Positions 42,032 to 52,067 of a stretch of DNA of 64,000 bases are shown here, one piece after another (the first letter of the stretch is position 1; every line of letters begins with the position of its first letter). The notes beneath the pieces were generated by a model. That model had not been told where the DNA came from, did no database searches, and saw only the letters and a list, made by a program, of their open reading frames with translations. The stretch comes from Aminipila sp032051575 (GTDB lineage Bacteria > Bacillota > Clostridia > Peptostreptococcales > Anaerovoracaceae): positions 323,561 to 387,560 of the forward strand of contig NZ_DAMBYD010000003.1 of assembly GCF_032051575.1 (NCBI RefSeq), in the 5' to 3' direction. Both the position numbers and the translations under genes were made by a program.

Positions 42032-42967
42032 CTATTTACCATTAAACACATCATTTCCTGCTGCAAAGTAACGGATCATTTCTGAAGTAAGAGCTATTTC
42101 TTCACTGTTCACAGGGATTTTTTCACGTGAGAACCAAGTGCCTTCCGCCAGTTCGCCATCTTCAAGAGTTACGGTATTGTCACCATCTAACCTAGCGAAA
42201 AATCCTACTAATAACGAATCTGAGAAGGACCATGGCTGGCTCTTATAATAAGTTATGTCCTTCACTTTAAGACCTACCTCTTCCATAACTTCACGTTTTA
42301 CAGTCCCCTCTAAAGATTCTCCAACTTCTCCAAATCCTGCAATCAGTGCATATCTTTTGTAGGGTCTGTCTGCATATCTAGTCAGCAGAAGTTTACCGCC
42401 ATCCACAATTCCTACTATTATGGCAGGTGAAATCCTTGGATACTCGGTGATGTTACAGGTCTCGCAAACTAAAGACCGTTCTGTTTTGCTTTGCTGGAAT
42501 GGCTTCCCGCACCTCCCGCAGTACTTGTGATTTAATAGCCATCTATTGATCTGTGCCGCCGTTATGCCCACGAAACCCAGCCATTTTTGTCCTAAGGTTC
42601 GAAAAACAGTTTCCGAGTGCCAGACTAATACTTTGCCATCCGAAGTCTCTTTCCCTTGCCAATCCATTAACTCAGCTTTACAAGTTAGAGCATCCTTTGA
42701 AACATTCTGCTTCATGGTCTGTTGGTTTACTAAAAAATATTTATTGTCATCTATAGAAAATAAATACGTTGCACTTTCCTGTATCTCGCTAACCATTCCC
42801 ATATTCTTAAGTTCCTCAAAGGTAAGGAATTCTGCGTCCTTATCCTGACCTTCAGGCTGTTTCATCATTGCCATTTCATCATTGAATAAAAGCGCATAGT
42901 CCTTGTTTTCTGCTTCAACGTTTCTATAGGCTATATCAAATTTACGCGGTTCAATATCTTGTATCAT
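42032..42967 (-). CDS. nudC: NudC NAD(H) pyrophosphatase
   Basis: 311 residues. A zinc ribbon (CGRCGKPF...CETC, about 145-170) precedes the Nudix box GFGEVGESLEGTVKREVMEEVG (written in two parts: GFGEVGESLEG, then REVMEEVG, about 215-235). The downstream SQPWSFSDSLLVGF is the NADH-binding segment (SQPWPFPxS motif). It hydrolyses NAD(H) or decaps NAD-capped RNA. It is followed by the convergent PadR operon. Confidence 0.93.
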   Translation of the reverse strand: MIQDIEPRKFDIAYRNVEAENKDYALLFNDEMAMMKQPEGQDKDAEFLTFEELKNMGMVSEIQESATYLFSIDDNKYFLVNQQTMKQNVSKDALTCKAELMDWQGKETSDGKVLVWHSETVFRTLGQKWLGFVGITAAQINRWLLNHKYCGRCGKPFQQSKTERSLVCETCNITEYPRISPAIIVGIVDGGKLLLTRYADRPYKRYALIAGFGEVGESLEGTVKREVMEEVGLKVKDITYYKSQPWSFSDSLLVGFFARLDGDNTVTLEDGELAEGTWFSREKIPVNSEEIALTSEMIRYFAAGNDVFNGK

Positions 42968-42994
42968 ATTTATGCCTTTTTACCCTTTCTAGCA

Positions 42995-43657
42995 TTACAC
43001 TGTATAAAAATCCTGTGCACGAATCTGCAATTCTATTCCATCCTTAATGAAGTACCCTCTCGCCGCCTTTTCTAAAATACCATCTTTCCTAAGACTGTCA
43101 AAAGTGCGGAGCAGATGCCTATAGCTTGTGCCAAGTAATTCTGCTACTTCTGTAAGATTTTCATTAAACAGTCCATCTTCGTTGGTCATAAGCACGTAAG
43201 AGCATAATCTTGTTTCCAAAGGAAGCAAGATGTTTATTGCTCCATTTCTGGCACAACGGTCAAGCTTCTGAGCTAAATGCGTACCCACAAAATTCATAAA
43301 AGTAACATTACGTCTAAGTCGTTCACCGCAGTGTTTCATGGGAATGCCCATACAGGTTACTTCTGTTAATGCCTGTACATTGGTCGTACAAATCCCGTCA
43401 GTCATCAGTTCTATGTCTCCCAGTATACCCGACTTAGCATAAAAAGCCAGTAATAAAGACTTTCCATTACTTACGTTAATAAACGCTTTTGCCTTACCAT
43501 TTACCATAAATAATAGATACTCCATAGGAAAACCTTCCCTACAAAGGTATTGACCATTTTCAAACTTTAGCACTCTTACATCACCAGCTTCAAAATCAGA
43601 TAGTCCATACTTCTGCAGTTCATTTTTCATGGTAACTGTTAAACTTCCATTTGACAT
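42995..43657 (-). CDS. Crp/Fnr-family regulator, YeiL-like
   Basis: About 220 residues. The cyclic-nucleotide-like domain spans about 15-110 (GDVRVLKFENGQYLCREGFP, GILGDIELMTDG) and the helix-turn-helix ends the protein (LTEVAELLGTSYRHLLRTFD). The ATG at 43657 follows AAAGGAG; the upstream ATG at 43744 is weak. It is divergent from two small transporter genes and probably regulates them. Confidence 0.85.
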   Translation of the reverse strand: MSNGSLTVTMKNELQKYGLSDFEAGDVRVLKFENGQYLCREGFPMEYLLFMVNGKAKAFINVSNGKSLLLAFYAKSGILGDIELMTDGICTTNVQALTEVTCMGIPMKHCGERLRRNVTFMNFVGTHLAQKLDRCARNGAINILLPLETRLCSYVLMTNEDGLFNENLTEVAELLGTSYRHLLRTFDSLRKDGILEKAARGYFIKDGIELQIRAQDFYTV

Positions 43658-43718
43658 ACAAATCGCTCCTTTCGGCCCTTTCCCGTTTATATAGGGCATA
43701 ATATATTTTTCTTTAATT

Positions 43719-43732
43719 ATGACATATGTCAT
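43719..43732. promoter_or_regulatory. Palindromic site between regulator and transporters
   Basis: ATGACATATGTCAT is a perfect 14-bp palindrome (16 bp counting the flanking T/A). It lies in the divergent region, 60 bp from each start, so it is a candidate operator for the Crp/Fnr protein. It does not match the standard TGTGA site. Confidence 0.45.
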
Positions 43733-43788
43733 ATCTGGCGTCAAGTTCTTCTGATATTCTTATCTCCAAATGGAAAGGAGATTTTTAA

Positions 43789-44217
43789 ATGTATTATTTT
43801 TTATCTGTCCTTGCAGGTTCAATCATTGCTGTAATGATTGCTGTTAATGGGGTTTTGAGTTCACATTATAGCATATACCTTGCCACTGTAATTATTCATA
43901 TAGTTGGTTTAGTTATTATCACGCTTATACTCATCCGTCACAAAGAAAATCCTGCTCCATGGAAAAATAAGCACCTGCCTCTTTTCCTCTATTCCGGTGG
44001 TCTGATTGGTGTTGCCACGACAATTTTTAATAATGTAGCTTTCGGTAAGATTAGTATGTCTGCCATTTTGGCAATTGTTCTACTAGGGCAGAGCATCACT
44101 TCCATTGTCATCGATCATTTTGGCTGGCTGGATATGCCTCACCATCCCTTTAACAGGAAAAAACTTATTGGGCTCTCTTTCATTGTTTTAGGAATTGTTT
44201 TAATCATGGTTATATAG
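43789..44217 (+). CDS. DMT-superfamily YdcZ-type transporter (first of a pair)
   Basis: 142 residues with four or five hydrophobic segments (LAGSIIAVMIAVNGVLSSHY, ATVIIHIVGLVIITLI, AILAIVLLGQSITSIVID, GLSFIVLGIVLIMV). YdcZ proteins (DUF606) are half-size DMT proteins that usually act as pairs; substrate is unknown. A GGAGA site precedes the ATG. The second gene follows by 19 bp. Confidence 0.85.
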   Translation: MYYFLSVLAGSIIAVMIAVNGVLSSHYSIYLATVIIHIVGLVIITLILIRHKENPAPWKNKHLPLFLYSGGLIGVATTIFNNVAFGKISMSAILAIVLLGQSITSIVIDHFGWLDMPHHPFNRKKLIGLSFIVLGIVLIMVI

Positions 44218-44236
44218 AAATCGGAGGATAAAGTAA

Positions 44237-44713
44237 ATGCTTATTGCTATCATCGTATCTTTTCTAGCGGGAGTCACCGTAGTGGTATCCCGAACGACGA
44301 ATGCCCGTTTAGCAGCAGAAACCAGCCTGCTAAAAAGCACATTTTATAATTATATATTGGGACTAATCTGTTCTGTCATGGTACTTTTGTGTATGCACTT
44401 TTTCGTTGCCTCGCAGTTGCCAGAAGCGCCACTTTCATTACAGTGGAATCAGCTTTGGATCTATCTTGGAGGCGCAATGGGTGTATGCACTGTTAGTATT
44501 TCCAATGCGGTAGTAACAAAAATTTCTTCGTTTTATGTAACCTTGCTTATGTTTGTCGGTCAGGTGTTTACAGGAATTGTTTTAGATATCATTATAAGCC
44601 ATACTTTTTCTCTAGGCAATCTTCTAGGCGGACTTTGCGTAGCGATTGGTCTTATCTTAAATCTTTGGTTTGATAAAGAAAATGCCTCGGATAACGCGGT
44701 CTCCGAGACATAG
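44237..44713 (+). CDS. DMT-superfamily YdcZ-type transporter (second of a pair)
   Basis: 158 residues. Segments AIIVSFLAGVTVVVSRTTNA, NYILGLICSVMVLLCMHFF, YLGGAMGVCTVSISNAVV and LLGGLCVAIGLILNLWF repeat the layout of the first gene. Together they would make one antiporter-like complex. It ends 5 bp before the convergent addB stop, without a clear terminator. Confidence 0.85.
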   Translation: MLIAIIVSFLAGVTVVVSRTTNARLAAETSLLKSTFYNYILGLICSVMVLLCMHFFVASQLPEAPLSLQWNQLWIYLGGAMGVCTVSISNAVVTKISSFYVTLLMFVGQVFTGIVLDIIISHTFSLGNLLGGLCVAIGLILNLWFDKENASDNAVSET

Positions 44714-44718
44714 TTCAT

Positions 44719-47700
44719 TTATTTTACAGTCTTATAAGTACAACCCTCAAAGGCCAGATCAAATTTGCAGACACTTTTATACATGCAGTATTTGCAAGCA
44801 GTCTCATTTCCTGACTTTCGTGGTGCAACTTCTACATTTCCCTGGGCCAGCTGCTCACAGAGTTCTGATATTTTGTTATCTACAGCATTCTGAAGTTCTG
44901 CAAACTCCTCACTGGTCAGCAGCTTATCCTTTCCTGTTCCAACAATCAAGCCTTCCTTATTTCTACGAATAGGCACTATATCTGAAGTTCCTGCAAAGTC
45001 TCCTGCAATACTTTCTATAACATCGGTCTCATTGACTAAAATGCCATCTAACTTAAATGACTTTCTAAATTCAGCCTTTATTTTATCCTCAATCTGCTCA
45101 TTTGCCCAGTCACTGGCATTAAAAACAGGTTCATCTAATTTGAAGTAAAAAATTCCTGCAGGTCTGGTTTCCACTACATTACTGCTCATTTTACCATCAT
45201 TCCCTAATGCGGCCTTTAAATACAGCATTAACTGAAGTCTCCAACCGCCTTTTGCTTCGTCTATATCAAATTTTTCACTTCCGGACTTATAATCTATAAT
45301 TTTTACATAATCTCCTGGAAGCAGGTCCACTCTGTCTATTTTTCCTTCGACTAACACCTTTCCCTGAGAAGTCTCCACTTCAATCGGTGGAAAATGCTTC
45401 CTTGAAACCTTTCCAAACTCAGCTTCAAAAAATACATCTTGTATCTTCCCCTGTTGAACATGCTCCACCAGTATTAATGCTGCATCCGTACATACTCGCT
45501 TTAGCCTGCCTGCCTTATAGCTTTCTTCATTTCCCCCAGAGAAGATACCTTCTCTGTATTGGGTACCCTCAGTATCCATAAATTCGCTGACAAATTCAGC
45601 GCATTCCTGAGTTGTAATGTTCATCCATCGAGAGTTTTGATCCGTAATAGGAACCCCCTTCTCTGTAAGATGCTCCGATAACTTCATAAGGCATAAGTGA
45701 TAGATATCTCCAATTTCACGCCCTGCTATTTCAAAAATTCTTTTTTCTTCAGGCTTAAGACCATAGTTTATGAAGTGGGCGAAGGGACATCTTCCAAACT
45801 TCTCAAGCCTTGAAGGACTTATTGATAAATCTGTATTTTCTTCTCTTTTATAAAGCATTTCTGCCACTTTTATTGAAAGATCTTTTTCCTTTATTTTAAA
45901 GAAAAGCCCTTCCTTAACTTGGTTTAAAGGTTTATATTCATCCATTCTATACCAGTTTAAAGCTGCCTTAAAGCATTCATTTAAAGGTTCACCATCCAAA
46001 TTCTTACGCAGTGCCTCTGTTAAATGCTTTATTCCATTATTTTTCGCTTCAAGCAGATTAATAGGATTTTCTTGACTAATTACGTCTTTCCTTACTCCAG
46101 CCTTAGGAAAAAGGCTGGCAATCTTATTAAACACCGCAGATGGCTTTAATTCTTTTCCATCATTGTCTGAAACGGAATAGCTCATAAACAAATACTGCTC
46201 TGGCTTAGACATGGTTCTGTACATAGCTATTTTTTCTTCCATTGCCCGAAGTTCGTCCAGTTTGCATATTTCTACCTGATTATTTAGGAGCACCGTCTTT
46301 TCATCATCATTCAGAATTCCGTCGCCACTTACTGTTGAAGGCAGAATCCCATCATTTGCGCCAATTACTATAAGAGCCTTTACCTGTCCAGTTCTGGTAC
46401 GCTGCATCGTTCCTACTATGATTTCATCTATAGTGGCTGGGAGCATGCCAATTTCTACGGATTCAAAACCTGCTCTTATAATGGTTTCCAGTTCTGCAAC
46501 TTCTAGCTTTTCCTCTCCCATAATGGTTACTAATTGGTCATAAATCTCAACGACTATTTTCCATATTTGTGCCATCTCAAAGGCCATTTCATAATAGCCC
46601 TTTTGATTTTGTTCCTCCATTATCTCCTCAATACGTTGTGGAAGCTGTAAGTTGTCCTTTAGGAAATAATAGAGGACGGCTATTTTTTGTCCTACGTTCT
46701 CTGCTTTTTTAAACGGCTCTGCAAACGCAGAAATTATCTGCATAACAAAGTCACGGGCCTGATTTATCTCATTGAGCTCTTCTGGTTCATACTCTTTTAT
46801 ACCTCGGGTAAATTCCTTTTTCCACATGTTGCCCCGTATTTTATATTTGTAAGCATAGTTTTCAAGTTGTTCTACCGCGTCCTGGGGAAGTCCCACAAGT
46901 CCTGTCTTTATAAAGCCCATAACCGTTTCAATATCCATTCTTCCCAGTGCAATCTGCAACAGATAAATATTTAGGCTAATTACAGGGTTATGAAGTATAC
47001 TTCTTTTTTTATCCATAAAAGGATTCAGTCCATACTCCTTAAAAACACGGTTTATTATGGAACCTCGTGTTTCCAGGTCATTGCATATTACAACAATATC
47101 TTTATATCTGAGTCCTTCTTCCCTTAGCAGTCTTGTAATGTATGCCGCGGCTGTTTCCGCTTCTGCATATGGGTTTGCAGCTTTTACTAAAGTAACTGCC
47201 GGAGCCTCTTGCTGCCATTTTCTCACTGGTATAGAGAACAATTCCGATTCTATGGCAGACAATTCGACAGCTATGCCCTTTTTTATACATTTTTCATCGT
47301 TTATTTGCTTTGTACAGTATGGTTTTGACAAACCCTCTGAAAGCTTTTGTAGTTTCTCTATCACACTTCCCGTTAAAGCAAATATTTCACTATCCCGGCT
47401 ATCCTCACCATAAGTCATGACCACATTAACATTTATGGCATTATCTATCAGTTCCCTAATTAAATCCAGATTTTTAGGTGTAAAATAATCAAATCCATAA
47501 ACCCAGATTTCATTTTCCTTTATCATACGAGAATGTTTCATTTTATTAATGCAGTGCTCAAGATAATCCTCAGTATCTATGTACCTTTCAGCTATGACAG
47601 CCTCATATTTTTCATAAACTGCCTGCATATCTTTTAATTTTTTGTATAATATAGAGTCCTTATCCAGCTTATTTAAGATTTCTGGTATGGCTTCGGGGGG

Positions 47701-48075
47701 CGTATTATACTGTTTCATTTCTGATATCAGATTATTAACCAATTCTATAAATGAAGTTTTTGCCTCCATCCCCCTGAAAACTTCCAGCTGGTCTTTTTCC
47801 TCTGCAATGATTTTGGATAGAAGCATATGCCTGCCGTACTTATCAAGACGAGATACTTTTTCTCCCCCTACCTCCTTAAGTACACGCAAACCAAGCCTGG
47901 ATGGACTGATTACTTCTATATCCATCAAGCCTTGAACACCTAAATATTTGAACGCATTCCGCTCCGCCTGCAGAGTAAACTGATCTGGTACCAGCAGTAA
48001 GGTTCTGCCAGATACTCGGTCAAATATAAATTTGTCTTTATCTATGTTTTCTCTTCCATAATATATGTTTAGCAT
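44719..48075 (-). CDS. addB: AddB helicase-nuclease subunit
   Basis: 1118 residues. The C-terminal nuclease domain carries EGKIDRVDLLPGDYVKIIDYK and four cysteines (CPFAHF near 770; CKYCMYKSVC near 1095), which form the iron-sulfur cluster of AddB. A central helicase fold (IVIGANDGILPSTVSGDG) is intact. The N-terminal P-loop of B. subtilis AddB (GRSGSGKT) is replaced by GRENIDKDK, as in some clostridial AddB proteins. AddA, which should follow 3', is absent; two transporters lie there. AddAB repairs double-strand breaks and limits phage. Confidence 0.88.
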   Translation of the reverse strand: MLNIYYGRENIDKDKFIFDRVSGRTLLLVPDQFTLQAERNAFKYLGVQGLMDIEVISPSRLGLRVLKEVGGEKVSRLDKYGRHMLLSKIIAEEKDQLEVFRGMEAKTSFIELVNNLISEMKQYNTPPEAIPEILNKLDKDSILYKKLKDMQAVYEKYEAVIAERYIDTEDYLEHCINKMKHSRMIKENEIWVYGFDYFTPKNLDLIRELIDNAINVNVVMTYGEDSRDSEIFALTGSVIEKLQKLSEGLSKPYCTKQINDEKCIKKGIAVELSAIESELFSIPVRKWQQEAPAVTLVKAANPYAEAETAAAYITRLLREEGLRYKDIVVICNDLETRGSIINRVFKEYGLNPFMDKKRSILHNPVISLNIYLLQIALGRMDIETVMGFIKTGLVGLPQDAVEQLENYAYKYKIRGNMWKKEFTRGIKEYEPEELNEINQARDFVMQIISAFAEPFKKAENVGQKIAVLYYFLKDNLQLPQRIEEIMEEQNQKGYYEMAFEMAQIWKIVVEIYDQLVTIMGEEKLEVAELETIIRAGFESVEIGMLPATIDEIIVGTMQRTRTGQVKALIVIGANDGILPSTVSGDGILNDDEKTVLLNNQVEICKLDELRAMEEKIAMYRTMSKPEQYLFMSYSVSDNDGKELKPSAVFNKIASLFPKAGVRKDVISQENPINLLEAKNNGIKHLTEALRKNLDGEPLNECFKAALNWYRMDEYKPLNQVKEGLFFKIKEKDLSIKVAEMLYKREENTDLSISPSRLEKFGRCPFAHFINYGLKPEEKRIFEIAGREIGDIYHLCLMKLSEHLTEKGVPITDQNSRWMNITTQECAEFVSEFMDTEGTQYREGIFSGGNEESYKAGRLKRVCTDAALILVEHVQQGKIQDVFFEAEFGKVSRKHFPPIEVETSQGKVLVEGKIDRVDLLPGDYVKIIDYKSGSEKFDIDEAKGGWRLQLMLYLKAALGNDGKMSSNVVETRPAGIFYFKLDEPVFNASDWANEQIEDKIKAEFRKSFKLDGILVNETDVIESIAGDFAGTSDIVPIRRNKEGLIVGTGKDKLLTSEEFAELQNAVDNKISELCEQLAQGNVEVAPRKSGNETACKYCMYKSVCKFDLAFEGCTYKTVK

Positions 48076-48219
48076 AATATTCTATCGTTTCCTTATTTTC
48101 AATATATGTAATAGCTATTTAAAATTCATTTATACATTAAGTATATCAAACACCTTTTACTTTAGCTATAATAAAAATCAGTATAAATGTTCTAAAAAAT
48201 ATACTACCTTAGGAAAAAA

Positions 48220-48266
48220 GAAGCAGATACCACAATTATGTATTTCTACAAAACGGTATCTGCTTC
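48220..48266. terminator. Terminator after the large SLH protein
   Basis: GAAGCAGATACC pairs with GGTATCTGCTTC (12 bp) across 23 nt. T-runs lie on both sides (CTCTTTTT on plus; CTTTTTT on minus). Confidence 0.85.
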
Positions 48267-48323
48267 TCTTTTTCCTATTATAAAAAATAGTTTATAATTT
48301 AAATGTCAATTATGGCTCGTAAC

Positions 48324-51300
48324 CTATTTAGCCAATAGATTGTAAAGCACCTGTGCCATTTGTGCCCTGCTTGCTTTTTCTGTAGGTGCAAGTTTCTTTT
48401 CACTTCCAGTAATGATTCCTGTCTTTGCAAACAGTGCCATTGCCTCTTCAGCCCATGGGGCTATCTGGCTTGCATCTGTATAGGCATTAAGGGCTTTTCC
48501 CTTTGTCCCTGTTGGCAGCTCTCCTATTACTTTTAGTGTCTTGTACGTTAGGCTTATCATTTCCTGTTGGGTGATTTCTTTGTCCGGTGCGTACTTGTTA
48601 TTGCCCACACCTGTTGCCAAACCTAAACCCTTTGCTGCTGACAGGTAACTTGTGTAATAGGTGTTTCCTGCATCTGTAAAGTTGTCTTTTGGTGTCACGT
48701 CAGGCTTTATTCCGTAGGCTTTCATTACCATTACGATGAATTGTCCTCTGGTTATGGTTGATTTAGGGCTAAAGTTTCCATCTCTAGTTCCTGTTGTTAT
48801 TCCTCTTGCTGCTATGAAGCTTACTGCTTTGCTGTAGCCTGCATCTTCAGGTACATCTGTAAAGCTTACTTTGTTATAGCCTACTGCGTATGTTGAAAAA
48901 TGGTTTGTTATAAATTTAATTGTTTTGGTTGCCGGGTCATATGCACAGTTGCTTACTATTTCTGGTTTCCCTGCTGCATTGATATAGTATATTACTAAGG
49001 AGTCTGTTTCTTCTCCTGCTTTGGGTTCGTATGGTACTGTTACTGTTGCATTTCCTCCAAACTGGCATATTGTGTTTTCTCCGCTTGTCACACTGAAATT
49101 AAATACCGGTCTGTCTCCTACAACTTGCTGTGATTCTGAGTTCAATGTACCCGAGCTTACAATAGAAGCAGATATCATCACCTGGCCTGATGCAGCTTGT
49201 GAAATTGTATTTATTGCTTTTTTATCAAAAGTAATGGAGGCAATCGATGTTGATACAGTCAGCCCTGTAGTTCTGTTATCCGCCACTGCATTCACTGCCT
49301 TAGCGGGTATACTTGTTTCCACTGTTTTTGCGCCAGCTGGCGTTTCCACTTTTATTTCAACAGTAGCCATAGTGCCACTTCCTTGTTTTGCAGCTTCCAT
49401 TCCCTTGCTTATAGCTTCAATTACTTGTGCCTGTGTAACTGTAGATGCTGCTTTACCACTGTTGTCAACGGTAGCTGTTGTGGTTGTAGTTGCAGTTACA
49501 CTATTTGCAGATGTAGCTATCACAGTTTTGGCCGGCTGTGAAGGTATATTATTTGTAGTACTCCCTCCTCCACCACCTCCACTATGAGAAGTGTTCTGGC
49601 TGTAATTAGCCGTTATGGTCAGGCTTGAGGTAACCTTATCAAAGATCTGATCCCAACCAGTAAATGTGTACCCTTTCCGCGTTGGATTCCCTGGAGCTGT
49701 TGCTCCGCTTCCTTCGTTGACTGATTGGGTCTTCAATATACTTCCATCCCAATCTTTGAAAGTAACTGTATAATTTGCCGGTTCAAGCTTCAATACAGTT
49801 AGTAAAAAGTTTTTTGTATCGCTTGTTCCATTGTAATTCACAGTAGCCGTTATAACCACCTCTGTATCTCCGCTTAAGAATTCCGGTCTTATTACTACTC
49901 CTGTGTTGCTTATTACTGATATGTTGGCTGAATTCCAGGTTATACTTGCTCCATTTTTCGTTCCTGTAGTAATCAAGGTAATGTCCTTCGTTACTGAGCT
50001 TGCATTATCTCCCGATGCAAAACCTATATTCAAAACCGCTTTATCCTGAGCAACCTTATCTGCATCTGTCACTGCAGGAATATCTTCTATATACTGTGCT
50101 GTTACGGTAAAGTCCTTTGTTACATTATTAAATGTTTTATTCCAGCCCGTGAAGATATAGCCTGCCCTTACGGGATCTGCCGGCGCAGCTGCGCTGTCTC
50201 CTTCATTTACTGTTTGAGTATCGATTAAGCTTCCATCCCAATCTTCGAAAATAACTGTAAAAGTGTTTGCAATTAAAGCGTTTACCATAAGATTGTCTGT
50301 AAGAACTGTCTTCCCACTGGCTGTATGAGTAACAGTAATTGCTGTGCCACTGTCCGAAAGTGTCAATGTCGTTCCGTTGGTCTTATTTACAGTTATGCCT
50401 TTTGCTGTAAAATCTGCAAACACCACATTCTCTATTGTTCCATTGTCTTTGTGCAACGTCACTTCAAGATTCCCCAAATTAAGGCTATCACCCTCGTTGT
50501 AAGTTATGGTTGGCTGTGTCTTAATACTTATACTGGTTACATTTGCTATCTCACTTACATCAGTTATATGTATAGTAAAGTTCTTTTCATATATGCCTCC
50601 TAGGGAATCCGTTGTTCTTACTCTGATGCTAAAACTATTTTTTGTTTCATAGTCAAATTCCTGACCCGTAATCAAATCATTACCTTGTATAGTAAATGCT
50701 CCATTATCCGTATCCCCTTGGCCAGCTATTAAAGAATAGATAAATGTATCTCCCACGTCAGAATCATCGGTTGAGAAGGCTCCTATGATTGTACCTGTTG
50801 GATTGTTTTCATCTATTGTATCTGATGATAAGTTTATATCTGTAGGCTCCTGATTTGCAGTAATCGACAAATAGTTTGCAGCGGACAAATCACTCCCACT
50901 AGCTAGTTCAGCGCCTTTAATGGTAAGGGTAAGATTGCTTATATCTGAATCAAAATCAGTTCCATCAAAAGCCAAGCTAATCGTGCATTGTGTATCATTG
51001 TTGCAGCTTACGCTGCCAACCGTTAGCCCAATTGGTGCGTTGACCAGCGTAAAATTAGCAGCATCCAGCATATTGTCCTTAAAATTGTCACCTGTGAGGT
51101 TTACAATTATGGCTTTACTATTTAGTGAGCCTTCAGATAATGCGTCTGGAGCCGAAATATCAGCCCGCGAATCTAAGGTGGTGAAATCCTGTATTTCTCC
51201 GTATGTAATCCCCTTTATATTCTTTGCATAGGCCCTATAGTAATATTTTGTATTCTTAACAAGCCCTGTTGTGATTATTTGGGAAAAATCTCCAATAGTT

Positions 51301-52049
51301 CCGCTCACAGCAGCCGAATAGACGCCGCCCCCATTTATAACTGGATTATCATTTAATGAATAAACAAAACCTCGTTCAGTTATATCTGCGCCACCATCCG
51401 AAACTAGCGTTCCTCTTAGCGCTGCACTATTGCTGGAAATTTCAGATACTCCCATTGTACTGACAGATGGCAGTGCTACAAGATCACCAAAAGCCTGAAA
51501 TTCCAGAATAGAATCCCAGCTATTATTATTATTATCCTTGCAGCCTTCTGTTACTTGTACTCTTAAATAACTTGCCGTAAATCTCGAAACGGTCCTGTCA
51601 GTCATAGAAGAAGTGTTTCCACTTACAACATCCACATCCGTGAAGTTTACGCCATCATTACTTTTCTGAAGTTTATACCCTCTCATTGCATATATAGGGT
51701 TGTTGTCCCATACATAGCTTTGATTATATACAACCCATCTATCAATCGAATATAAGCCTCCTAAATTCACCTGAAGATAAGAACCATCTACACCTTTTCT
51801 GGTCTGCCACCTATTTAAGGCATCTATATTTCCGTCCACAGCCCTTGAAGGTCCATATGGGACCATGTAGCTGATATCAATGTGCTTATTATCCTGACCT
51901 GTATACTCAAAGTTCTTGCAGGTAGCTGCTTTTCCCTGAACTACATTTGTGCTGCCAGCATAGGCTTGTTCCGACAGGATAAGTAGCGATAGGATGATTA
52001 TGAGCATCAGTAGAAGTGTTTTACACTTTAATTTTTTAATTATATTCAC
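48324..52049 (-). CDS. Large multidomain SLH surface protein, GTG start
   Basis: 1241 residues. Signal peptide ~1-31 (LLLMLIIILSLLILSEQAYA). F5/8-type C (discoidin) domain ~35-195 (GPSRAVDGNIDALNRWQT). Fibronectin/Ig-like modules 200-600, including a cadherin-like segment (FSIRVRTTDSLGGIYEKNFT). Two InlB-type repeats (FEDWDGSLIDTQTVNEGDS and FKDWDGSILKTQSVNEGSG) end in GYxFTGW. A juxta-SLH domain (VVGDRPVFNFSVTSGEN) is shared with the protein at 14144. Three SLH repeats (1065-1241) anchor it. It may be a glycan-binding adhesin. The GTG start follows GGGGGG. Confidence 0.85.
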   Translation of the reverse strand: MNIIKKLKCKTLLLMLIIILSLLILSEQAYAGSTNVVQGKAATCKNFEYTGQDNKHIDISYMVPYGPSRAVDGNIDALNRWQTRKGVDGSYLQVNLGGLYSIDRWVVYNQSYVWDNNPIYAMRGYKLQKSNDGVNFTDVDVVSGNTSSMTDRTVSRFTASYLRVQVTEGCKDNNNNSWDSILEFQAFGDLVALPSVSTMGVSEISSNSAALRGTLVSDGGADITERGFVYSLNDNPVINGGGVYSAAVSGTIGDFSQIITTGLVKNTKYYYRAYAKNIKGITYGEIQDFTTLDSRADISAPDALSEGSLNSKAIIVNLTGDNFKDNMLDAANFTLVNAPIGLTVGSVSCNNDTQCTISLAFDGTDFDSDISNLTLTIKGAELASGSDLSAANYLSITANQEPTDINLSSDTIDENNPTGTIIGAFSTDDSDVGDTFIYSLIAGQGDTDNGAFTIQGNDLITGQEFDYETKNSFSIRVRTTDSLGGIYEKNFTIHITDVSEIANVTSISIKTQPTITYNEGDSLNLGNLEVTLHKDNGTIENVVFADFTAKGITVNKTNGTTLTLSDSGTAITVTHTASGKTVLTDNLMVNALIANTFTVIFEDWDGSLIDTQTVNEGDSAAAPADPVRAGYIFTGWNKTFNNVTKDFTVTAQYIEDIPAVTDADKVAQDKAVLNIGFASGDNASSVTKDITLITTGTKNGASITWNSANISVISNTGVVIRPEFLSGDTEVVITATVNYNGTSDTKNFLLTVLKLEPANYTVTFKDWDGSILKTQSVNEGSGATAPGNPTRKGYTFTGWDQIFDKVTSSLTITANYSQNTSHSGGGGGGSTTNNIPSQPAKTVIATSANSVTATTTTTATVDNSGKAASTVTQAQVIEAISKGMEAAKQGSGTMATVEIKVETPAGAKTVETSIPAKAVNAVADNRTTGLTVSTSIASITFDKKAINTISQAASGQVMISASIVSSGTLNSESQQVVGDRPVFNFSVTSGENTICQFGGNATVTVPYEPKAGEETDSLVIYYINAAGKPEIVSNCAYDPATKTIKFITNHFSTYAVGYNKVSFTDVPEDAGYSKAVSFIAARGITTGTRDGNFSPKSTITRGQFIVMVMKAYGIKPDVTPKDNFTDAGNTYYTSYLSAAKGLGLATGVGNNKYAPDKEITQQEMISLTYKTLKVIGELPTGTKGKALNAYTDASQIAPWAEEAMALFAKTGIITGSEKKLAPTEKASRAQMAQVLYNLLAK

Positions 52050-52067
52050 CTATTTGCCCCCCCTTAT

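Noticed and set aside
48065..48283. 72-codon plus-strand frame between addB and the SLH gene
   Set aside because: Overlaps the terminator hairpin, no ribosome site, low-complexity residues.
49021..49587. 188-codon open frame on the plus strand with a proline run
   Set aside because: It lies entirely antisense to the SLH protein gene, has no ribosome site, and its composition follows from the sense strand codons.
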